Source of the DNA: Vibrio coralliirubri
GTDB lineage: Bacteria > Pseudomonadota > Gammaproteobacteria > Enterobacterales > Vibrionaceae
Direction of reading: 5' to 3'
Assembly (NCBI RefSeq): GCF_024347375.1
Contig: NZ_AP025470.1
Coordinates: forward strand, 620,001 to 684,000
DNA: 64,000 nucleotides
The notes beneath the pieces are model-generated. The model searched no databases and was not told where the DNA came from. It worked only from the letters and a program-made list of their open reading frames with translations. Made by a program: the position numbers and the translations under genes. Positions 19,210 to 29,147 of this stretch are shown one piece after another; the first letter of the stretch is position 1; every line of letters begins with the position of its first letter.

Positions 19210-19608
19210 ATGTCACAAACACACGCGCAATACCTACAAGAGATGGGCATTAGCCAATGGGAGCTAAGTCACCCAGAGCGTTTAGCGGGTTATGAATCTG
19301 AATTGACTCCGCTCTCGAACGATTGCAAGTTACTGTTGGTTTCGCCTGAAAAACCTCAGGAAGATCTCGCCGTGATGTTTGAGCGAGTACTTAAAAGTAT
19401 CAAGCTCGACTTATCTCAGGCTTTACACCTTCAGCCACAACACTTGTCTACTGTGGATTTAGGTTCGGTTGAGTGGGTATGGTTTGCTGGTTGCGAGTCG
19501 CCTCAAGAGCTGAAGGCTAAAACACTTCAATCGCCATTACTGTCTGACATTAACGGTAACAACCAACACCGCCGCGACTTATGGCAACAAATTTGTGCTT
19601 ATGACTAA
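19210..19608 (+). CDS. holD: DNA polymerase III psi subunit
   Basis: HolD links the chi subunit, and through it SSB, to the clamp loader. The 132-residue product has the family pattern: an N-terminal QEMGISQWELSHPERLAG segment (compare QQLGITQW in E. coli) and a C-terminal LWQQICAYD (compare LWQQICTYE). The middle is divergent, as usual for psi. It overlaps rimI by 8 bases, the same pairing as holD-rimI in E. coli. Confidence 0.9.
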   Translation: MSQTHAQYLQEMGISQWELSHPERLAGYESELTPLSNDCKLLLVSPEKPQEDLAVMFERVLKSIKLDLSQALHLQPQHLSTVDLGSVEWVWFAGCESPQELKAKTLQSPLLSDINGNNQHRRDLWQQICAYD

Positions 19609-20056
19609 TCAATTTTTACCGACTTCACAACAACACCTAGACGCCATTTGGCAGATAGAACAGGCCGCGCATTCTCATCCATGGTCTGAAAATATGATCC
19701 GAGATCTTGAGAATAGAGGTGCTTGTCATCATGTGCTTGAAGTCGATGGGCAAGTGGTCGGATACTTCTTCGCGCAAAACATCGTTGGTGAAGTCACGCT
19801 GCTTAATATTGCGGTAGACCCAAGCCAGCAAGGCAAAGGGTATGGGAAAGCGTTAACTGAACACTTCCTTGATATGTGTGAGCAAGCTGACGCGGAAAGT
19901 GCTTGGCTAGAAGTTCGCGAAAGTAATGTGAATGCGTTTAATCTTTACGAAAAGGCCGGTTTCAATGAAGTTGATCGCCGTCGTAACTATTATCCAACCA
20001 AGCAAGGCAACGAAGACGCCATCATTATGAGCTATCTTTTTCTGTCTTTTAGCTAA
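19601..20056 (+). CDS. rimI: RimI, ribosomal protein S18-alanine N-acetyltransferase
   Basis: RimI acetylates the N-terminal alanine of ribosomal protein S18. The 151-residue GNAT protein has VTLLNIAVDPSQQGKGYGKA (about residues 67-86, with the QxxGxG acetyl-CoA motif) and LEVRESNVNAFNLYEKAGF near 106-124, both typical of RimI. I use the ATG at 19601 rather than the GTG at 19595. The gene overlaps the holD stop, so the two are coupled. Confidence 0.92.
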   Translation: MTNQFLPTSQQHLDAIWQIEQAAHSHPWSENMIRDLENRGACHHVLEVDGQVVGYFFAQNIVGEVTLLNIAVDPSQQGKGYGKALTEHFLDMCEQADAESAWLEVRESNVNAFNLYEKAGFNEVDRRRNYYPTKQGNEDAIIMSYLFLSFS

Positions 20057-20116
20057 GCAGAGAGTACGCGAAAAATAGGGTGTAAACTGACCCTTTAGAA
20101 AGTGACACGCTTTCTG

Positions 20117-20167
20117 TATAATCCGCACACAGAATTCAAGGGCAAGTATTATCTACTTGCCCTTTTT
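20117..20167 (+). promoter_or_regulatory. TATAAT box and terminator-like hairpin in front of prfC
   Basis: TATAAT (20117-20122), with only a weak TAGAAA (20095-20100) as -35, is followed at once by AGGGCAAGTA, loop TTATC, TACTTGCCCT and TTTT (20139-20167). The hairpin may simply end rimI transcription, or, if the promoter is real, lie about 10 bases into the prfC leader and act as an attenuator. Confidence 0.5.
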
Positions 20168-20193
20168 ACGCTTTAGATCAGCAAAGGGCGACT

Positions 20194-21774
20194 ATGTCTT
20201 TCCAACAAGAAGTGAGCAAACGTAGAACGTTTGCGATTATCTCTCACCCGGATGCGGGTAAAACCACGATTACTGAAAAAGTTCTTTTATTCGGAAACGC
20301 GATTCAAAAAGCGGGTACCGTAAAAGGCCGTGGCTCTAACCAGCACGCTAAATCTGACTGGATGGAGATGGAAAAAGAACGTGGTATCTCGGTAACTACG
20401 TCGGTAATGCAATTCCCATACAATGATTGCCTAGTAAACCTACTAGATACTCCAGGACACGAAGATTTCTCGGAAGATACGTACCGTACGCTAACAGCGG
20501 TTGACTCATGTTTGATGGTTATCGATGCTGCGAAAGGTGTCGAGGATCGTACTCGTAAACTAATGGAAGTAACGCGTCTACGTGATACGCCAATCGTAAC
20601 GTTTATGAACAAACTTGACCGTGACGTTCGTGACCCAATGGAAGTGCTTGATGAAGTAGAGAGCGAGCTAGGTATGGCTTGTGCTCCAATCTCATGGCCT
20701 ATTGGTTGTGGTAAAGAGTTTAAAGGTGTTTACCACATTCACCGTGATGAAACGATCTTGTATGAATCTGGCCACGGCCACGAGATCCAAGAAGTTCGTA
20801 TCATCAAAGGTCTAGATAACCCAGAGTTAGATGAAGCGGTAGGTGCAGATCTTGCGGAAAGCGTACGTGAAGAGCTAGAGCTTGTTATCGGTGCTTGCCC
20901 TGAGTTTGACCTAGAGTTGTTCCTTGCGGGTGAACTAACGCCGGTTTACTTCGGTACTGCATTAGGTAACTTTGGTGTTGACCACATGCTTGATGGTCTA
21001 ACGAAATGGGCTCCAGCACCTCAAACGCGTCAAGCGAACGAGCGTGATGTTGAAGCGACAGAAGAGAAGTTCTCTGGTTTCGTATTTAAGATCCAAGCAA
21101 ACATGGACCCTAAACACCGTGACCGTATCGCATTCATGCGTATCGTTTCGGGTACTTACAACCAAGGTATGAAGATGAACCATGTTCGTACTGGTAAAAG
21201 TGTAAGTATCTCTGATGCAGTAACCTTCATGGCCGGTGACCGTGCTCGTGCTGAGAAAGCATACGCAGGTGATATTATCGGTCTACATAACCACGGTACT
21301 ATCCAGATTGGTGATACCTTTACTCAAGGTGAGAGCCTTAAGTTCGCTGGTATTCCTAACTTCGCACCTGAGCTATTCCGTCGTATTCGCCTGCGCGATC
21401 CACTTAAGCAGAAGCAACTTCTAAAAGGCTTAGTTCAGCTTTCAGAAGAGGGCGCAGTACAAGTATTCCGTCCTATGCAAAACAACGACCTGATCGTTGG
21501 TGCGGTTGGTGTGCTTCAGTTCGACGTGGTTGTAGCGCGCTTGAAAGCGGAATACAACGTAGAAGCTATCTACGAAGGTGTTAACGTTGCAACAGCTCGT
21601 TGGGTTGAATGTGATGACGCTAAGAAACTAGAAGAATTCAAACGTAAGAATCAATCTAACCTTGCGCTAGATGGCGGTGACAACCTGTCTTACATCGCAC
21701 CAACTATGGTGAACTTGAACCTAGCTTCTGAACGCTTCCCTGAAGTTCAATTCAGAGCGACGCGCGAGCACTAA
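20194..21774 (+). CDS. prfC: Peptide chain release factor RF3
   Basis: RF3 is a GTPase that recycles RF1 and RF2 from the ribosome after termination. The 526 residues are close to the E. coli 529. G motifs are [14 protein letters not shown] (about residues 16-29), [10 protein letters not shown] (switch II) and [10 protein letters not shown]; domain II and the C-terminal domain follow. The ATG at 20194 has AAAGGGCG upstream. It is monocistronic, with a terminator 30 bases downstream. Confidence 0.96.
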   Translation: MSFQQEVSKRRTFAIISHPDAGKTTITEKVLLFGNAIQKAGTVKGRGSNQHAKSDWMEMEKERGISVTTSVMQFPYNDCLVNLLDTPGHEDFSEDTYRTLTAVDSCLMVIDAAKGVEDRTRKLMEVTRLRDTPIVTFMNKLDRDVRDPMEVLDEVESELGMACAPISWPIGCGKEFKGVYHIHRDETILYESGHGHEIQEVRIIKGLDNPELDEAVGADLAESVREELELVIGACPEFDLELFLAGELTPVYFGTALGNFGVDHMLDGLTKWAPAPQTRQANERDVEATEEKFSGFVFKIQANMDPKHRDRIAFMRIVSGTYNQGMKMNHVRTGKSVSISDAVTFMAGDRARAEKAYAGDIIGLHNHGTIQIGDTFTQGESLKFAGIPNFAPELFRRIRLRDPLKQKQLLKGLVQLSEEGAVQVFRPMQNNDLIVGAVGVLQFDVVVARLKAEYNVEAIYEGVNVATARWVECDDAKKLEEFKRKNQSNLALDGGDNLSYIAPTMVNLNLASERFPEVQFRATREH

Positions 21775-21803
21775 TTTCTCCGCGATCTATTCGAGTTAAA
21801 CAA

Positions 21804-21835
21804 AAACGTCTATTGTTCTGCAATAGGCGTTTTTT
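21804..21835 (+). terminator. Terminator after prfC
   Basis: ACGTCTATTG, loop TTCTG and CAATAGGCGT (one T-G pair) are followed by a run of T. Confidence 0.87.
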
Positions 21836-21879
21836 AATGCGTTTTATTTGAGGTTTAAAGGCTGAGGTTAGAGGCAGTT

Positions 21880-22035
21880 ATGTTGGGTTGGATAAAAGCT
21901 TGGGTTAGAAAATACGATAAGTGGTGTGAAGAGCTTGGCTTAACGCCTGAGAATAAGCGTAGCTGTGTGCCTCATCGTCGTGATCCTCAAGGGAAACAAA
22001 CGGAGAGCAGGGAAGATGACACAGCAAATAAGTGA
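21880..22035 (+). CDS. Small DUF5363-type protein
   Basis: A 51-residue ORF too short for ordinary gene calling: it starts MLGWIKAWVRKYDKWCEELG and continues LTPENKRSCVPHRRDPQG. The N-terminal aromatic, amphipathic helix and the PENKRSCVP segment fit what I remember of DUF5363 proteins, which lie in front of TatD-family genes in Vibrio. GAGGCAG precedes the ATG. The last 20 bases overlap the start of the downstream nuclease gene in another frame. Function is unknown. Confidence 0.65.
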   Translation: MLGWIKAWVRKYDKWCEELGLTPENKRSCVPHRRDPQGKQTESREDDTANK

Positions 22036-22828
22036 CTTTCCGCTGTTTGATACTCATTGCCATGCGGATTTTGAGGCGTTTGAGCAAGGTTTTACACCTG
22101 AACAAAGTATTGATCTCTACCTCAAAGATGCGAAACAAGCGCAAGTCGAGAAGTTAATCATCCCTTCTATTGGCCAAAGTAACTGGAGGAAGCTCGATGA
22201 AATCGCTCAATCTCACCCCAATGTTTACTATGCATTAGGCTTCCATCCTTACTTTTTAGAGCAGGCCAATGACGAACAATTTTCGGAACTTCGCCAATTA
22301 CTCTCTTCAAAAAACAGCCAATGTGTCGCGATAGGTGAGTGCGGGCTCGACTTTTTTGTGGACGTTGAACGAGAGAAACAAGAGCGCTTTTTCATCCAAC
22401 AAATGGAACTTGCCAAGGCGTTTGAGCTGCCTTTAATCATCCATGAGAGGAAGTCTTATAACCGACTTATTGAGTTGTTAAAGCAACACAAGTTTACTTT
22501 TGGAGGGGTGATTCACGGCTTTTCAGGGAGTGAACAGCAAGCTTTAGCGTGGATCAAGCTCGGTTTCTATATTGGCGTCGGTGGAACGATAACTTACCCC
22601 AGAGCGCAAAAAACACGCACAACCATCGCAAAATTGCCCCTTGAATGTCTGGTATTGGAAACGGATGCTCCGGACATGCCCATGTATGGAAACCAAGGAA
22701 ATGTTAATCATTCCAAACATTTAGTTACGATCTTAAATGAACTTTTTTTGCTTAGAAAAGAGCCAAAGCAATCGATTGCAGCGCAAATTTGGCAAAATAG
22801 CCATCGCGCATTCGGTATATGTGAATAA
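22016..22828 (+). CDS. TatD-family metal-dependent hydrolase (YjjV-like)
   Basis: A 270-residue TIM-barrel hydrolase; TatD-family proteins are divalent-metal DNases with 3'-5' exonuclease activity. Metal ligands are visible: FDTHCHADF (HxH) near residues 11-19, a central GECGLDFF (Glu), HERKS and IHGFSG (His), and LETDAPDMP (Asp) near 210. The start at ATG 22016 gives the family N-terminus; GTG 21965 would add 17 residues of unrelated sequence. It overlaps the DUF5363-type gene, so the two are likely translated together. It resembles E. coli YjjV more than TatD itself. Confidence 0.88.
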   Translation: MTQQISDFPLFDTHCHADFEAFEQGFTPEQSIDLYLKDAKQAQVEKLIIPSIGQSNWRKLDEIAQSHPNVYYALGFHPYFLEQANDEQFSELRQLLSSKNSQCVAIGECGLDFFVDVEREKQERFFIQQMELAKAFELPLIIHERKSYNRLIELLKQHKFTFGGVIHGFSGSEQQALAWIKLGFYIGVGGTITYPRAQKTRTTIAKLPLECLVLETDAPDMPMYGNQGNVNHSKHLVTILNELFLLRKEPKQSIAAQIWQNSHRAFGICE

Positions 22829-22872
22829 AATCGAAGGTTTTTGTTTATCGTTTGCGTAAATTGCACCGAGCT

Positions 22873-22967
22873 TGTGATTTGGGTCACATTTGCGTGTGAA
22901 TGGTACATGAATCTTCTACGAAAGTGTGAGGACGGCATTACTTTATTAGTGGTCGCATGAGTATAAT
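22873..22967 (+). promoter_or_regulatory. nupC promoter with CRP site
   Basis: TGTGA-TTTGGG-TCACA (22873-22888) is a perfect CRP consensus. TATAAT lies at 22962-22967, which puts the likely transcript start near 22973 and the CRP site near -93. A weaker half-site (TGTGA at 22925-22929) is centred near -41. Two CRP sites at about -41 and -93 are the layout of E. coli deoP2, where CytR binds between them. The CytR part is inference. Confidence 0.75.
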
Positions 22968-23032
22968 TGCCTCCGCTTTATAGCCCCATTTTGTAACACG
23001 CCAATAAATAACTAATAAGGAAGTCATAAACT

Positions 23033-24295
23033 ATGAGCCTGTTTATGAGCCTAGTCGGAATGGTTGCACTGATCGCAATCGCAGTACTACTATCTGACAA
23101 CCGCAAAGCTATTAATCTAAGAACAGTGGGTGGCGCTTTCGCTATCCAATTCGCACTTGGTGCATTCGTACTTTACATCCCTTGGGGTCGTGATCTACTT
23201 GCAGGTTTCTCTGCTGGTGTAGCAAACGTGATCGACTACGGTAAAGACGGTACTGGTTTCCTATTCGGCAGCCTAGTTAACTTCTCAGTTGACGGTATCG
23301 GTTTCATCTTTGCTTTCCAAGTACTACCAACTCTGATTTTCTTCTCTGCACTTATCTCTGTACTTTACTACATTGGTGTTATGCAAATTGTAATCAAAGT
23401 TCTTGGTGGTGGTCTTCAGAAAGCTCTAGGTACTTCTCGCGCCGAGTCTATGTCTGCAGCAGCAAACATCTTCGTTGGTCAAACTGAAGCACCTCTAGTT
23501 GTTCGTCCATTTGTTCCTAAAATGACTAACTCTGAACTATTCGCAGTAATGTGTGGTGGTTTGGCTTCTGTAGCTGGTGGTGTACTAGCAGGTTACGCAT
23601 CTATGGGTGTACCTCTAGAGTACCTAGTTGCAGCGTCATTCATGGCAGCACCTGGTGGTCTACTATTCGCTAAAATCATCAAGCCTGAAACAGATACGCC
23701 AGACGACAACATCGCTGACGAAATGGACGGTGGCGATGACAAACCAGCTAACGTTATTGACGCAGCAGCAGGTGGCGCATCAGTTGGTCTACAACTAGCA
23801 CTTAACGTTGGTGCAATGCTACTAGCATTCATCGGTCTAATTGCTCTAATCAACGGTATCCTAGGTGGCATCGGTGGTTGGTTCGGTATGGAAAACCTAA
23901 CTCTAGAACTTCTTCTAGGTTGGATCTTCGCACCGCTAGCATTCATCATTGGTGTTCCATGGGAAGAAGCAACTATCGCTGGTTCTTTCATTGGTCAGAA
24001 GACAGTTGTTAACGAATTCGTTGCATACCTAAACTTCGTACCATACGTTGGTGAAAACGCTCAAGTTGTTGCAGCAACTGGTCAAGTGATGTCTGAGAAG
24101 ACTCAAGCTATCATCGCATTCGCACTATGTGGTTTCGCAAACCTTTCTTCAATTGCGATTCTTCTAGGTGGTCTAGGTGGTATTGCACCAAGCCGTCGCC
24201 ACGACATCGCACGTATGGGTGTTAAAGCGGTAATTGCTGGTACTCTATCTAACCTGATGGCAGCAACAATTGCTGGCTTCTTCCTGTCTTTCTAA
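23033..24295 (+). CDS. nupC: NupC nucleoside:H+/Na+ symporter
   Basis: A concentrative nucleoside transporter (CNT family) of the inner membrane that imports pyrimidine nucleosides and adenosine. The 420 residues show about ten hydrophobic segments, with the family signatures NIFVGQTEAPLVVRPFV (about residues 143-159), GEnA-type GENAQVV and GFANLSSIAILLGGLGGIAP near 367-386. A hydrophilic acidic loop (about 222-243, rich in Asp) makes it longer than the 400-residue E. coli NupC. It lies beside deoCABD, whose enzymes break down what it imports, and has its own CRP-type promoter and terminator. Confidence 0.93.
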   Translation: MSLFMSLVGMVALIAIAVLLSDNRKAINLRTVGGAFAIQFALGAFVLYIPWGRDLLAGFSAGVANVIDYGKDGTGFLFGSLVNFSVDGIGFIFAFQVLPTLIFFSALISVLYYIGVMQIVIKVLGGGLQKALGTSRAESMSAAANIFVGQTEAPLVVRPFVPKMTNSELFAVMCGGLASVAGGVLAGYASMGVPLEYLVAASFMAAPGGLLFAKIIKPETDTPDDNIADEMDGGDDKPANVIDAAAGGASVGLQLALNVGAMLLAFIGLIALINGILGGIGGWFGMENLTLELLLGWIFAPLAFIIGVPWEEATIAGSFIGQKTVVNEFVAYLNFVPYVGENAQVVAATGQVMSEKTQAIIAFALCGFANLSSIAILLGGLGGIAPSRRHDIARMGVKAVIAGTLSNLMAATIAGFFLSF

Positions 24296-24333
24296 TTAGT
24301 TAGAAATCGATATATAGACGCCATAATAATATC

Positions 24334-24367
24334 GCCCCGTAGCAAGAAATTGCTGCGGGGCTTTTTT
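24334..24367 (+). terminator. Terminator after nupC
   Basis: GCCCCGTAGCA and TGCTGCGGGGC form a strong stem followed by a T-run. Confidence 0.9.
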
Positions 24368-24812
24368 GTTTTTAGGCCTAGTGATTCTTTGGCATAAGCA
24401 TCAGCTTGAAGTCGACTAATGGGTCTAGAATGTTTTTTTGAGATACAAACCGTTTGCGTTCTAAGGAGCACTACAATTTATTGATGGATACCTATAATGT
24501 ATAAGCTAAAGGGATAGGATGTCTCTGTTGGCAAGAAAGTAACCTCGAAATCAACTCGAACGTTATTCTTCTGGGATTAAGCCAAAATTAGCGATACGCT
24601 ATAGATGTTAGACACAACATGACTGATTTGTTGTGCCATAGACCAAACTGGTACTGTGCGGTGACAAGGATTGCAATTGGTAGCGAAAGTTATCAAGTCT
24701 TCAGGGAACCAAGTCCGTTCATTTGTGGCTACTGAGCATTACTAAAATATCCATCTATACTGGATGGAGGGCGAAGTAGTTAACTATTTGAATATATTGA
24801 TCGGAGATAGAA
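24368..24812 (+). promoter_or_regulatory. Intergenic region carrying the deo operon promoter
   Basis: This 445-base gap has no credible gene. TATACT (24756-24761), about 52 bases before deoC, is a likely -10 box, inside a small ATCCA/TGGAT inverted repeat. CACAACA (24613-24619) and TGTTGTG (24629-24635) form a 7-9-7 inverted repeat next to TGTTAGA (24606-24612), which equals half of the E. coli DeoR operator. No clear CRP site was found. Operator functions are guesses. Confidence 0.4.
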
Positions 24813-25589
24813 ATGAGCGATTTAAAAGCAGCAGCTCTACGTGCACTTAAACTTATGGACCTAACTACGCTAAATGACGATGACACTACAGAAAAAGTAG
24901 TGGCGCTTTGTCATGACGCGAAGACTGCAGTAGGCAACACCGCTGCAATCTGTATTTACCCTCGCTTTATCCCAGCAGCTAAGAAAGCGTTGCGTGAGCA
25001 AGGTACTCCAGAAGTACGCATTGCGACTGTAACTAACTTCCCTCATGGTAATGACGACATCGAAATTGCTGTTGCAGAAACAAAAGCAGCGGTAGCGTAC
25101 GGCGCAGACGAAGTTGACGTAGTATTCCCATACCGTGCTCTTATTGCTGGCAACGAAGAAGTTGGCTTTGAGCTAGTTAAACAGTGTAAAGCAGCGTGTG
25201 GTGACATCACGCTTAAAGTGATCATCGAAACAGGTGAACTGAAAGAAGAAGCACTGATCAAGAAAGCTTCTCAAATCTGTATCGAAGCAGGTGCAGACTT
25301 CATCAAAACTTCAACAGGTAAAGTGCCAGTAAACGCGACTCCAGAGTACGCGCGCATGATGCTTGAAGTTATTCGTGACATGGGCGTTGCTAAAACAGTT
25401 GGTTTCAAACCAGCAGGTGGCGTACGTACTGCTGAAGATGCAGCACTATACCTAGCAATGGCTGATGAGCTACTAGGCGCTGAGTGGGCAGACAACATGC
25501 ACTACCGTTTTGGTGCTTCAAGCCTACTAACTAACCTTCTTAATACATTAGAAGTGACAGACCAAACTGCTGATCCAGCAGCATACTAA
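24813..25589 (+). CDS. deoC: DeoC, deoxyribose-phosphate aldolase
   Basis: Class I aldolase that splits deoxyribose-5-phosphate into acetaldehyde and glyceraldehyde-3-phosphate, the last step of deoxynucleoside use. The 258 residues align with E. coli DeoC. Active-site residues are visible: Asp102 in VDVVFPYRA, Schiff-base Lys165 in DFIKTSTGK and Lys199 in [11 protein letters not shown] (Lys167 and Lys201 in E. coli). GGAGATAG precedes the ATG. It opens the deoCAB-D cluster. Confidence 0.97.
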   Translation: MSDLKAAALRALKLMDLTTLNDDDTTEKVVALCHDAKTAVGNTAAICIYPRFIPAAKKALREQGTPEVRIATVTNFPHGNDDIEIAVAETKAAVAYGADEVDVVFPYRALIAGNEEVGFELVKQCKAACGDITLKVIIETGELKEEALIKKASQICIEAGADFIKTSTGKVPVNATPEYARMMLEVIRDMGVAKTVGFKPAGGVRTAEDAALYLAMADELLGAEWADNMHYRFGASSLLTNLLNTLEVTDQTADPAAY

Positions 25590-25626
25590 TATCCCAATCG
25601 GGTGTAACAAGATTTAGTCTGTTTGA

Positions 25627-25649
25627 TGGAGTGGCGTTAAGTCACTCCA
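25627..25649 (+). repeat. Hairpin between deoC and deoA
   Basis: TGGAGTG, nine bases, CACTCCA, not followed by a T-run. It lies 50 bases before the deoA start and may influence mRNA stability or the deoC to deoA expression ratio. Confidence 0.5.
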
Positions 25650-25699
25650 CATTACCTCTTTCCCTACATACCATACTCACTAGAGTTTGGGAGGCACTA

Positions 25700-27028
25700 A
25701 TGTATCTACCTCAAGAAATTATTCGCAGAAAACGTGATGGTGAAGTCCTAACAGCTGAAGAAATTAACTTCTTTATTCAAGGTGTGGCTAAAAACACGGT
25801 TTCTGAAGGCCAAATTGCAGCATTCGCAATGGCTATCTTTTTTAATGAAATGACTATGCCAGAACGTATCGCACTAACGTGTGCAATGCGTGATTCAGGC
25901 ATGGTGATTGACTGGAGCCACATGAATTTTGATGGCCCAATCGTTGATAAACACTCTACTGGTGGTGTTGGTGACGTTACTTCTCTGATGCTTGGCCCTA
26001 TGGTGGCAGCATGTGGCGGTTTCGTTCCAATGATCTCTGGTCGTGGTTTAGGCCACACTGGCGGTACGCTAGACAAGCTGGAATCTATTCCGGGTTACAA
26101 CATTACACCAACCAATGATGTGTTCGGTGAAGTAACGAAAGATGCTGGCGTGGCTATCATCGGTCAAACAGGTGATCTAGCTCCTGCTGACAAGCGTGTT
26201 TACGCAACTCGTGATATCACAGCAACAGTCGATAACATCTCGCTAATTACGGCTTCAATCCTATCTAAGAAACTGGCCGCTGGCCTCGATTCTCTAGTGA
26301 TGGATGTAAAAGTAGGTTCAGGCGCATTCATGCCGACTTACGAAGCATCTGAAGAGCTAGCGAAATCTATCGTTGCAGTAGCAAACGGTGCGGGCACGAA
26401 AACAACTGCAATCCTAACGGACATGAACCAAGTGCTGGCTTCTTCAGCGGGGAACGCAGTAGAAGTTCGTGAAGCGGTTCAGTTCCTAACGGGTGAATAC
26501 CGTAACCCACGCTTGTTAGAGATCACTCTAGCATCGTGTGCTGAAATGTTGGTGCTGGGTAACCTAGCTAAAGATTCAGACGAAGCGCGCGAAAAACTGA
26601 TGGCAGTACTGGATAACGGTAAAGCAGCAGAGTGCTTTGGTAAGATGGTAGCGGGCCTTGGTGGTCCAGCTGATTTCGTAACGAACTACGATAACTACCT
26701 AGAAAAAGCAGACATTATTAAGCCAGTGTACGCGCTAGAAAGCGGTGTGGTATCAGCAATGGATACTCGTGCCATTGGTATGGCTGTGGTTGGTATGGGC
26801 GGCGGTCGTCGCGTAGCAACTGACAGCATTGATTACGCAGTCGGTTTTGATCACTTCATTCGCCTAGGTGAAGTTGCAAGTGAAGATAAGCCATTAGCAA
26901 TGATTCATGCTCGCAACGAACAACAGTGGCAAGAAGCTGCAACAGCATTACAAAATGCAATCACTGTGGGCGGAGAATATACAGCAACGCCAGACGTTTA
27001 CCGTCAGATTCGTTCTGAAGACGTGTAA
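25700..27028 (+). CDS. deoA: DeoA, thymidine phosphorylase
   Basis: Cytoplasmic enzyme that phosphorolyses thymidine to thymine and deoxyribose-1-phosphate. The 442-residue product starts [20 protein letters not shown] at the ATG at 25700, which has GGGAGG six bases upstream. A longer reading frame upstream from 25631 does not match the family. Phosphate and nucleoside-binding signatures are [20 protein letters not shown] and [21 protein letters not shown] (about residues 83-130); [13 protein letters not shown] follows. It is cotranscribed with deoC and deoB. Confidence 0.97.
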   Translation: MYLPQEIIRRKRDGEVLTAEEINFFIQGVAKNTVSEGQIAAFAMAIFFNEMTMPERIALTCAMRDSGMVIDWSHMNFDGPIVDKHSTGGVGDVTSLMLGPMVAACGGFVPMISGRGLGHTGGTLDKLESIPGYNITPTNDVFGEVTKDAGVAIIGQTGDLAPADKRVYATRDITATVDNISLITASILSKKLAAGLDSLVMDVKVGSGAFMPTYEASEELAKSIVAVANGAGTKTTAILTDMNQVLASSAGNAVEVREAVQFLTGEYRNPRLLEITLASCAEMLVLGNLAKDSDEAREKLMAVLDNGKAAECFGKMVAGLGGPADFVTNYDNYLEKADIIKPVYALESGVVSAMDTRAIGMAVVGMGGGRRVATDSIDYAVGFDHFIRLGEVASEDKPLAMIHARNEQQWQEAATALQNAITVGGEYTATPDVYRQIRSEDV

Positions 27029-27104
27029 ATAACAGATATCGGCATGCCTAGTGTATGCCGATAAACAGAGTTCTGGTGCAAAGAGCAATAAGTTGGTGAA
27101 GAAA

Positions 27105-28325
27105 ATGAAAAGAGCATTTATTTTAGTTTTAGATTCATTCGGTATCGGTGAAACAGCGGATGCGGACAAATTTGGTGATGTAGGTTCTGACACTATGGGC
27201 CACATCGCAGATCATTGTGATCAAGGTCTTGCAGACAATGCAGATCGTAAAGGTTCACTGACACTGCCAAACCTGTCTAAGCTAGGTCTAGCGATGGCTC
27301 ACAAAGAGTCTACAGGTCGTTTTGCTCCTGGTATGGATGCAGACGCTGAGATCATTGGCGCATACGGTCACGCTGCTGAGCTGTCTTCTGGTAAAGACAC
27401 GCCATCAGGTCACTGGGAAATCGCAGGTGTTCCTGTACTGTTTGACTGGGGCTACTTCACCGACAAAGAGAACAGCTTTCCAAAAGAACTGACTGACCGC
27501 ATCCTTGAGCGTGCAGGCCTATCTGGTTTCTTAGGTAACTGCCACTCATCTGGCACGGAAATCCTAGATAACCTAGGTGAAGAGCATATGAAGACTGGCT
27601 TGCCTATCTTCTATACTTCTGCAGATTCTGTTTTCCAGATCGCTTGTCACGAAGAGACATTCGGCCTGCAAAACCTATTAGACCTTTGTCAGATTGCTCG
27701 TGAAGAGCTAGAAGACTACAACATTGGTCGTGTTATCGCTCGTCCGTTCATTGGTCCGGGCAAAGGTCAATTCGAACGTACTGGTAACCGTCGTGACCTT
27801 TCTGTTGAGCCACCTGCAGCTACCATTCTTCAGAAGTTGGTTGATGAGAAGGGCGGTAACGTTCACTCAATCGGTAAGATCTCTGATATCTACGCGGGTT
27901 GTGGCATCACTCAGAAAACCAAAGCAACAGGTATCCCTGCGCTATTTGAAGCAACCAAAGAAGCGATCAATGAAGCGGGCGACAACACTATCGTGTTCAC
28001 TAACTTCGTTGATTTCGACTCAGCTTACGGCCACCGCCGTGATGTTGCTGGTTACGCAGCGGCACTTGAGTACTTCGATGGTCGCATCAATGAAATCATC
28101 GATATGATGAAAGAAGATGATGTACTTATCCTAACCGCTGACCACGGCTGTGATCCGACATGGCCAGGTACAGACCATACTCGTGAGCACATCCCTGTGA
28201 TTGTATACGGTCAGAAGGTTTCAGCTGGTTCTTTAGGCCGTCGCGATACGTTCGCTGATATCGGTCAAAGCTTAGCGTCATACTTTGGTACATCGCCAAT
28301 GGGACACGGTACAAGCTTTCTATAA
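27105..28325 (+). CDS. deoB: DeoB, phosphopentomutase
   Basis: Mn2+-dependent mutase of the alkaline phosphatase superfamily that converts (deoxy)ribose-1-phosphate to the 5-phosphate. The 406 residues carry the metal-binding segments [11 protein letters not shown] (Asp10), [11 protein letters not shown] with the phospho-acceptor Thr, [11 protein letters not shown], and [20 protein letters not shown] near the C-terminus. The ATG at 27105 gives the family N-terminus [10 protein letters not shown]; the ribosome binding site is weak (GGTGAAG). A strong terminator separates it from deoD. Confidence 0.96.
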   Translation: MKRAFILVLDSFGIGETADADKFGDVGSDTMGHIADHCDQGLADNADRKGSLTLPNLSKLGLAMAHKESTGRFAPGMDADAEIIGAYGHAAELSSGKDTPSGHWEIAGVPVLFDWGYFTDKENSFPKELTDRILERAGLSGFLGNCHSSGTEILDNLGEEHMKTGLPIFYTSADSVFQIACHEETFGLQNLLDLCQIAREELEDYNIGRVIARPFIGPGKGQFERTGNRRDLSVEPPAATILQKLVDEKGGNVHSIGKISDIYAGCGITQKTKATGIPALFEATKEAINEAGDNTIVFTNFVDFDSAYGHRRDVAGYAAALEYFDGRINEIIDMMKEDDVLILTADHGCDPTWPGTDHTREHIPVIVYGQKVSAGSLGRRDTFADIGQSLASYFGTSPMGHGTSFL

Positions 28326-28333
28326 TAGTTAAC

Positions 28334-28365
28334 GAAGAGAGAGGGAAACCTCTCTCTTCTTTTTT
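28334..28365 (+). terminator. Terminator between deoB and deoD
   Basis: GAAGAGAGAGG, loop GAAA and CCTCTCTCTTC are followed by six T residues. This strong intrinsic terminator lies inside what is otherwise a deo operon, 25 bases before deoD. Confidence 0.9.
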
Positions 28366-28389
28366 GTTTTGAGATTAAGGATATTTTCA

Positions 28390-29109
28390 ATGGCTACTCC
28401 ACATATTAATGCTGAAATGGGTGATTTCGCTGACGTAGTTTTAATGCCAGGCGACCCGCTACGTGCTAAATACATCGCTGAAACCTTCTTAGAAGAAGTG
28501 GTTCAAGTGTGCGACGTTCGCAACATGTTTGGTTACACCGGTACTTACAAAGGTCGTAAGGTTTCGGTAATGGGACACGGTATGGGCATTCCATCTTGTT
28601 CTATTTACGCGACTGAGCTGATCAAAGACTTTGGTGTGAAGAAGATCATTCGTGTGGGTAGTTGTGGTGCAGTGAGCGAAGATATCAAAGTGCGTGATGT
28701 GGTGATCGGCATGGGCGCATGTACTGACTCTAAAGTGAACCGTATTCGTTTTAAAGATCATGACTTTGCGGCTATTGCGGATTACAAAATGGTGCGCGCG
28801 GCAGAAGATGCAGCCAAAGCTCTCGGTGTCGGCGTAAAAGTCGGTAACCTGTTCTCGGCTGAGCTGTTCTACACGCCAGATCCAGAGATGTTCGAAGTAA
28901 TGGACAAATACGGCATTGTTGGCGTAGAGATGGAAGCAGCTGGCATCTATGGTGTATGTGCTGAATACGGCGCAAAAGCTCTAACGATTTGTACTGTTTC
29001 TGACCACATCAAGACTGGTGAGCAAACGACATCAGATGAACGTCAAACGACTTTCAACGACATGATGGTTATCGCACTGGACTCTGTGTTGCTTGGCGAC
29101 CAAGAATAA
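28390..29109 (+). CDS. deoD: DeoD, purine-nucleoside phosphorylase
   Basis: Hexameric phosphorylase that splits purine (deoxy)nucleosides into base and pentose-1-phosphate. The 239 residues match the E. coli length. Family motifs are [20 protein letters not shown] (about 19-38), [17 protein letters not shown] and the signature [29 protein letters not shown] carries the ribose-binding Glu. The ATG at 28390 has AAGGAT upstream. It completes the nucleoside salvage set. Confidence 0.97.
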   Translation: MATPHINAEMGDFADVVLMPGDPLRAKYIAETFLEEVVQVCDVRNMFGYTGTYKGRKVSVMGHGMGIPSCSIYATELIKDFGVKKIIRVGSCGAVSEDIKVRDVVIGMGACTDSKVNRIRFKDHDFAAIADYKMVRAAEDAAKALGVGVKVGNLFSAELFYTPDPEMFEVMDKYGIVGVEMEAAGIYGVCAEYGAKALTICTVSDHIKTGEQTTSDERQTTFNDMMVIALDSVLLGDQE

Positions 29110-29147
29110 TTTTGATTTGTCTTAGCTTGATAAGTTAACAGATAACA

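Noticed and set aside
24368-24812. Possible PurR/LacI-type box ACAAACCGTTTGCG near 24445
   Set aside because: One extra base breaks the usual PurR symmetry and the site is far from the predicted promoter.
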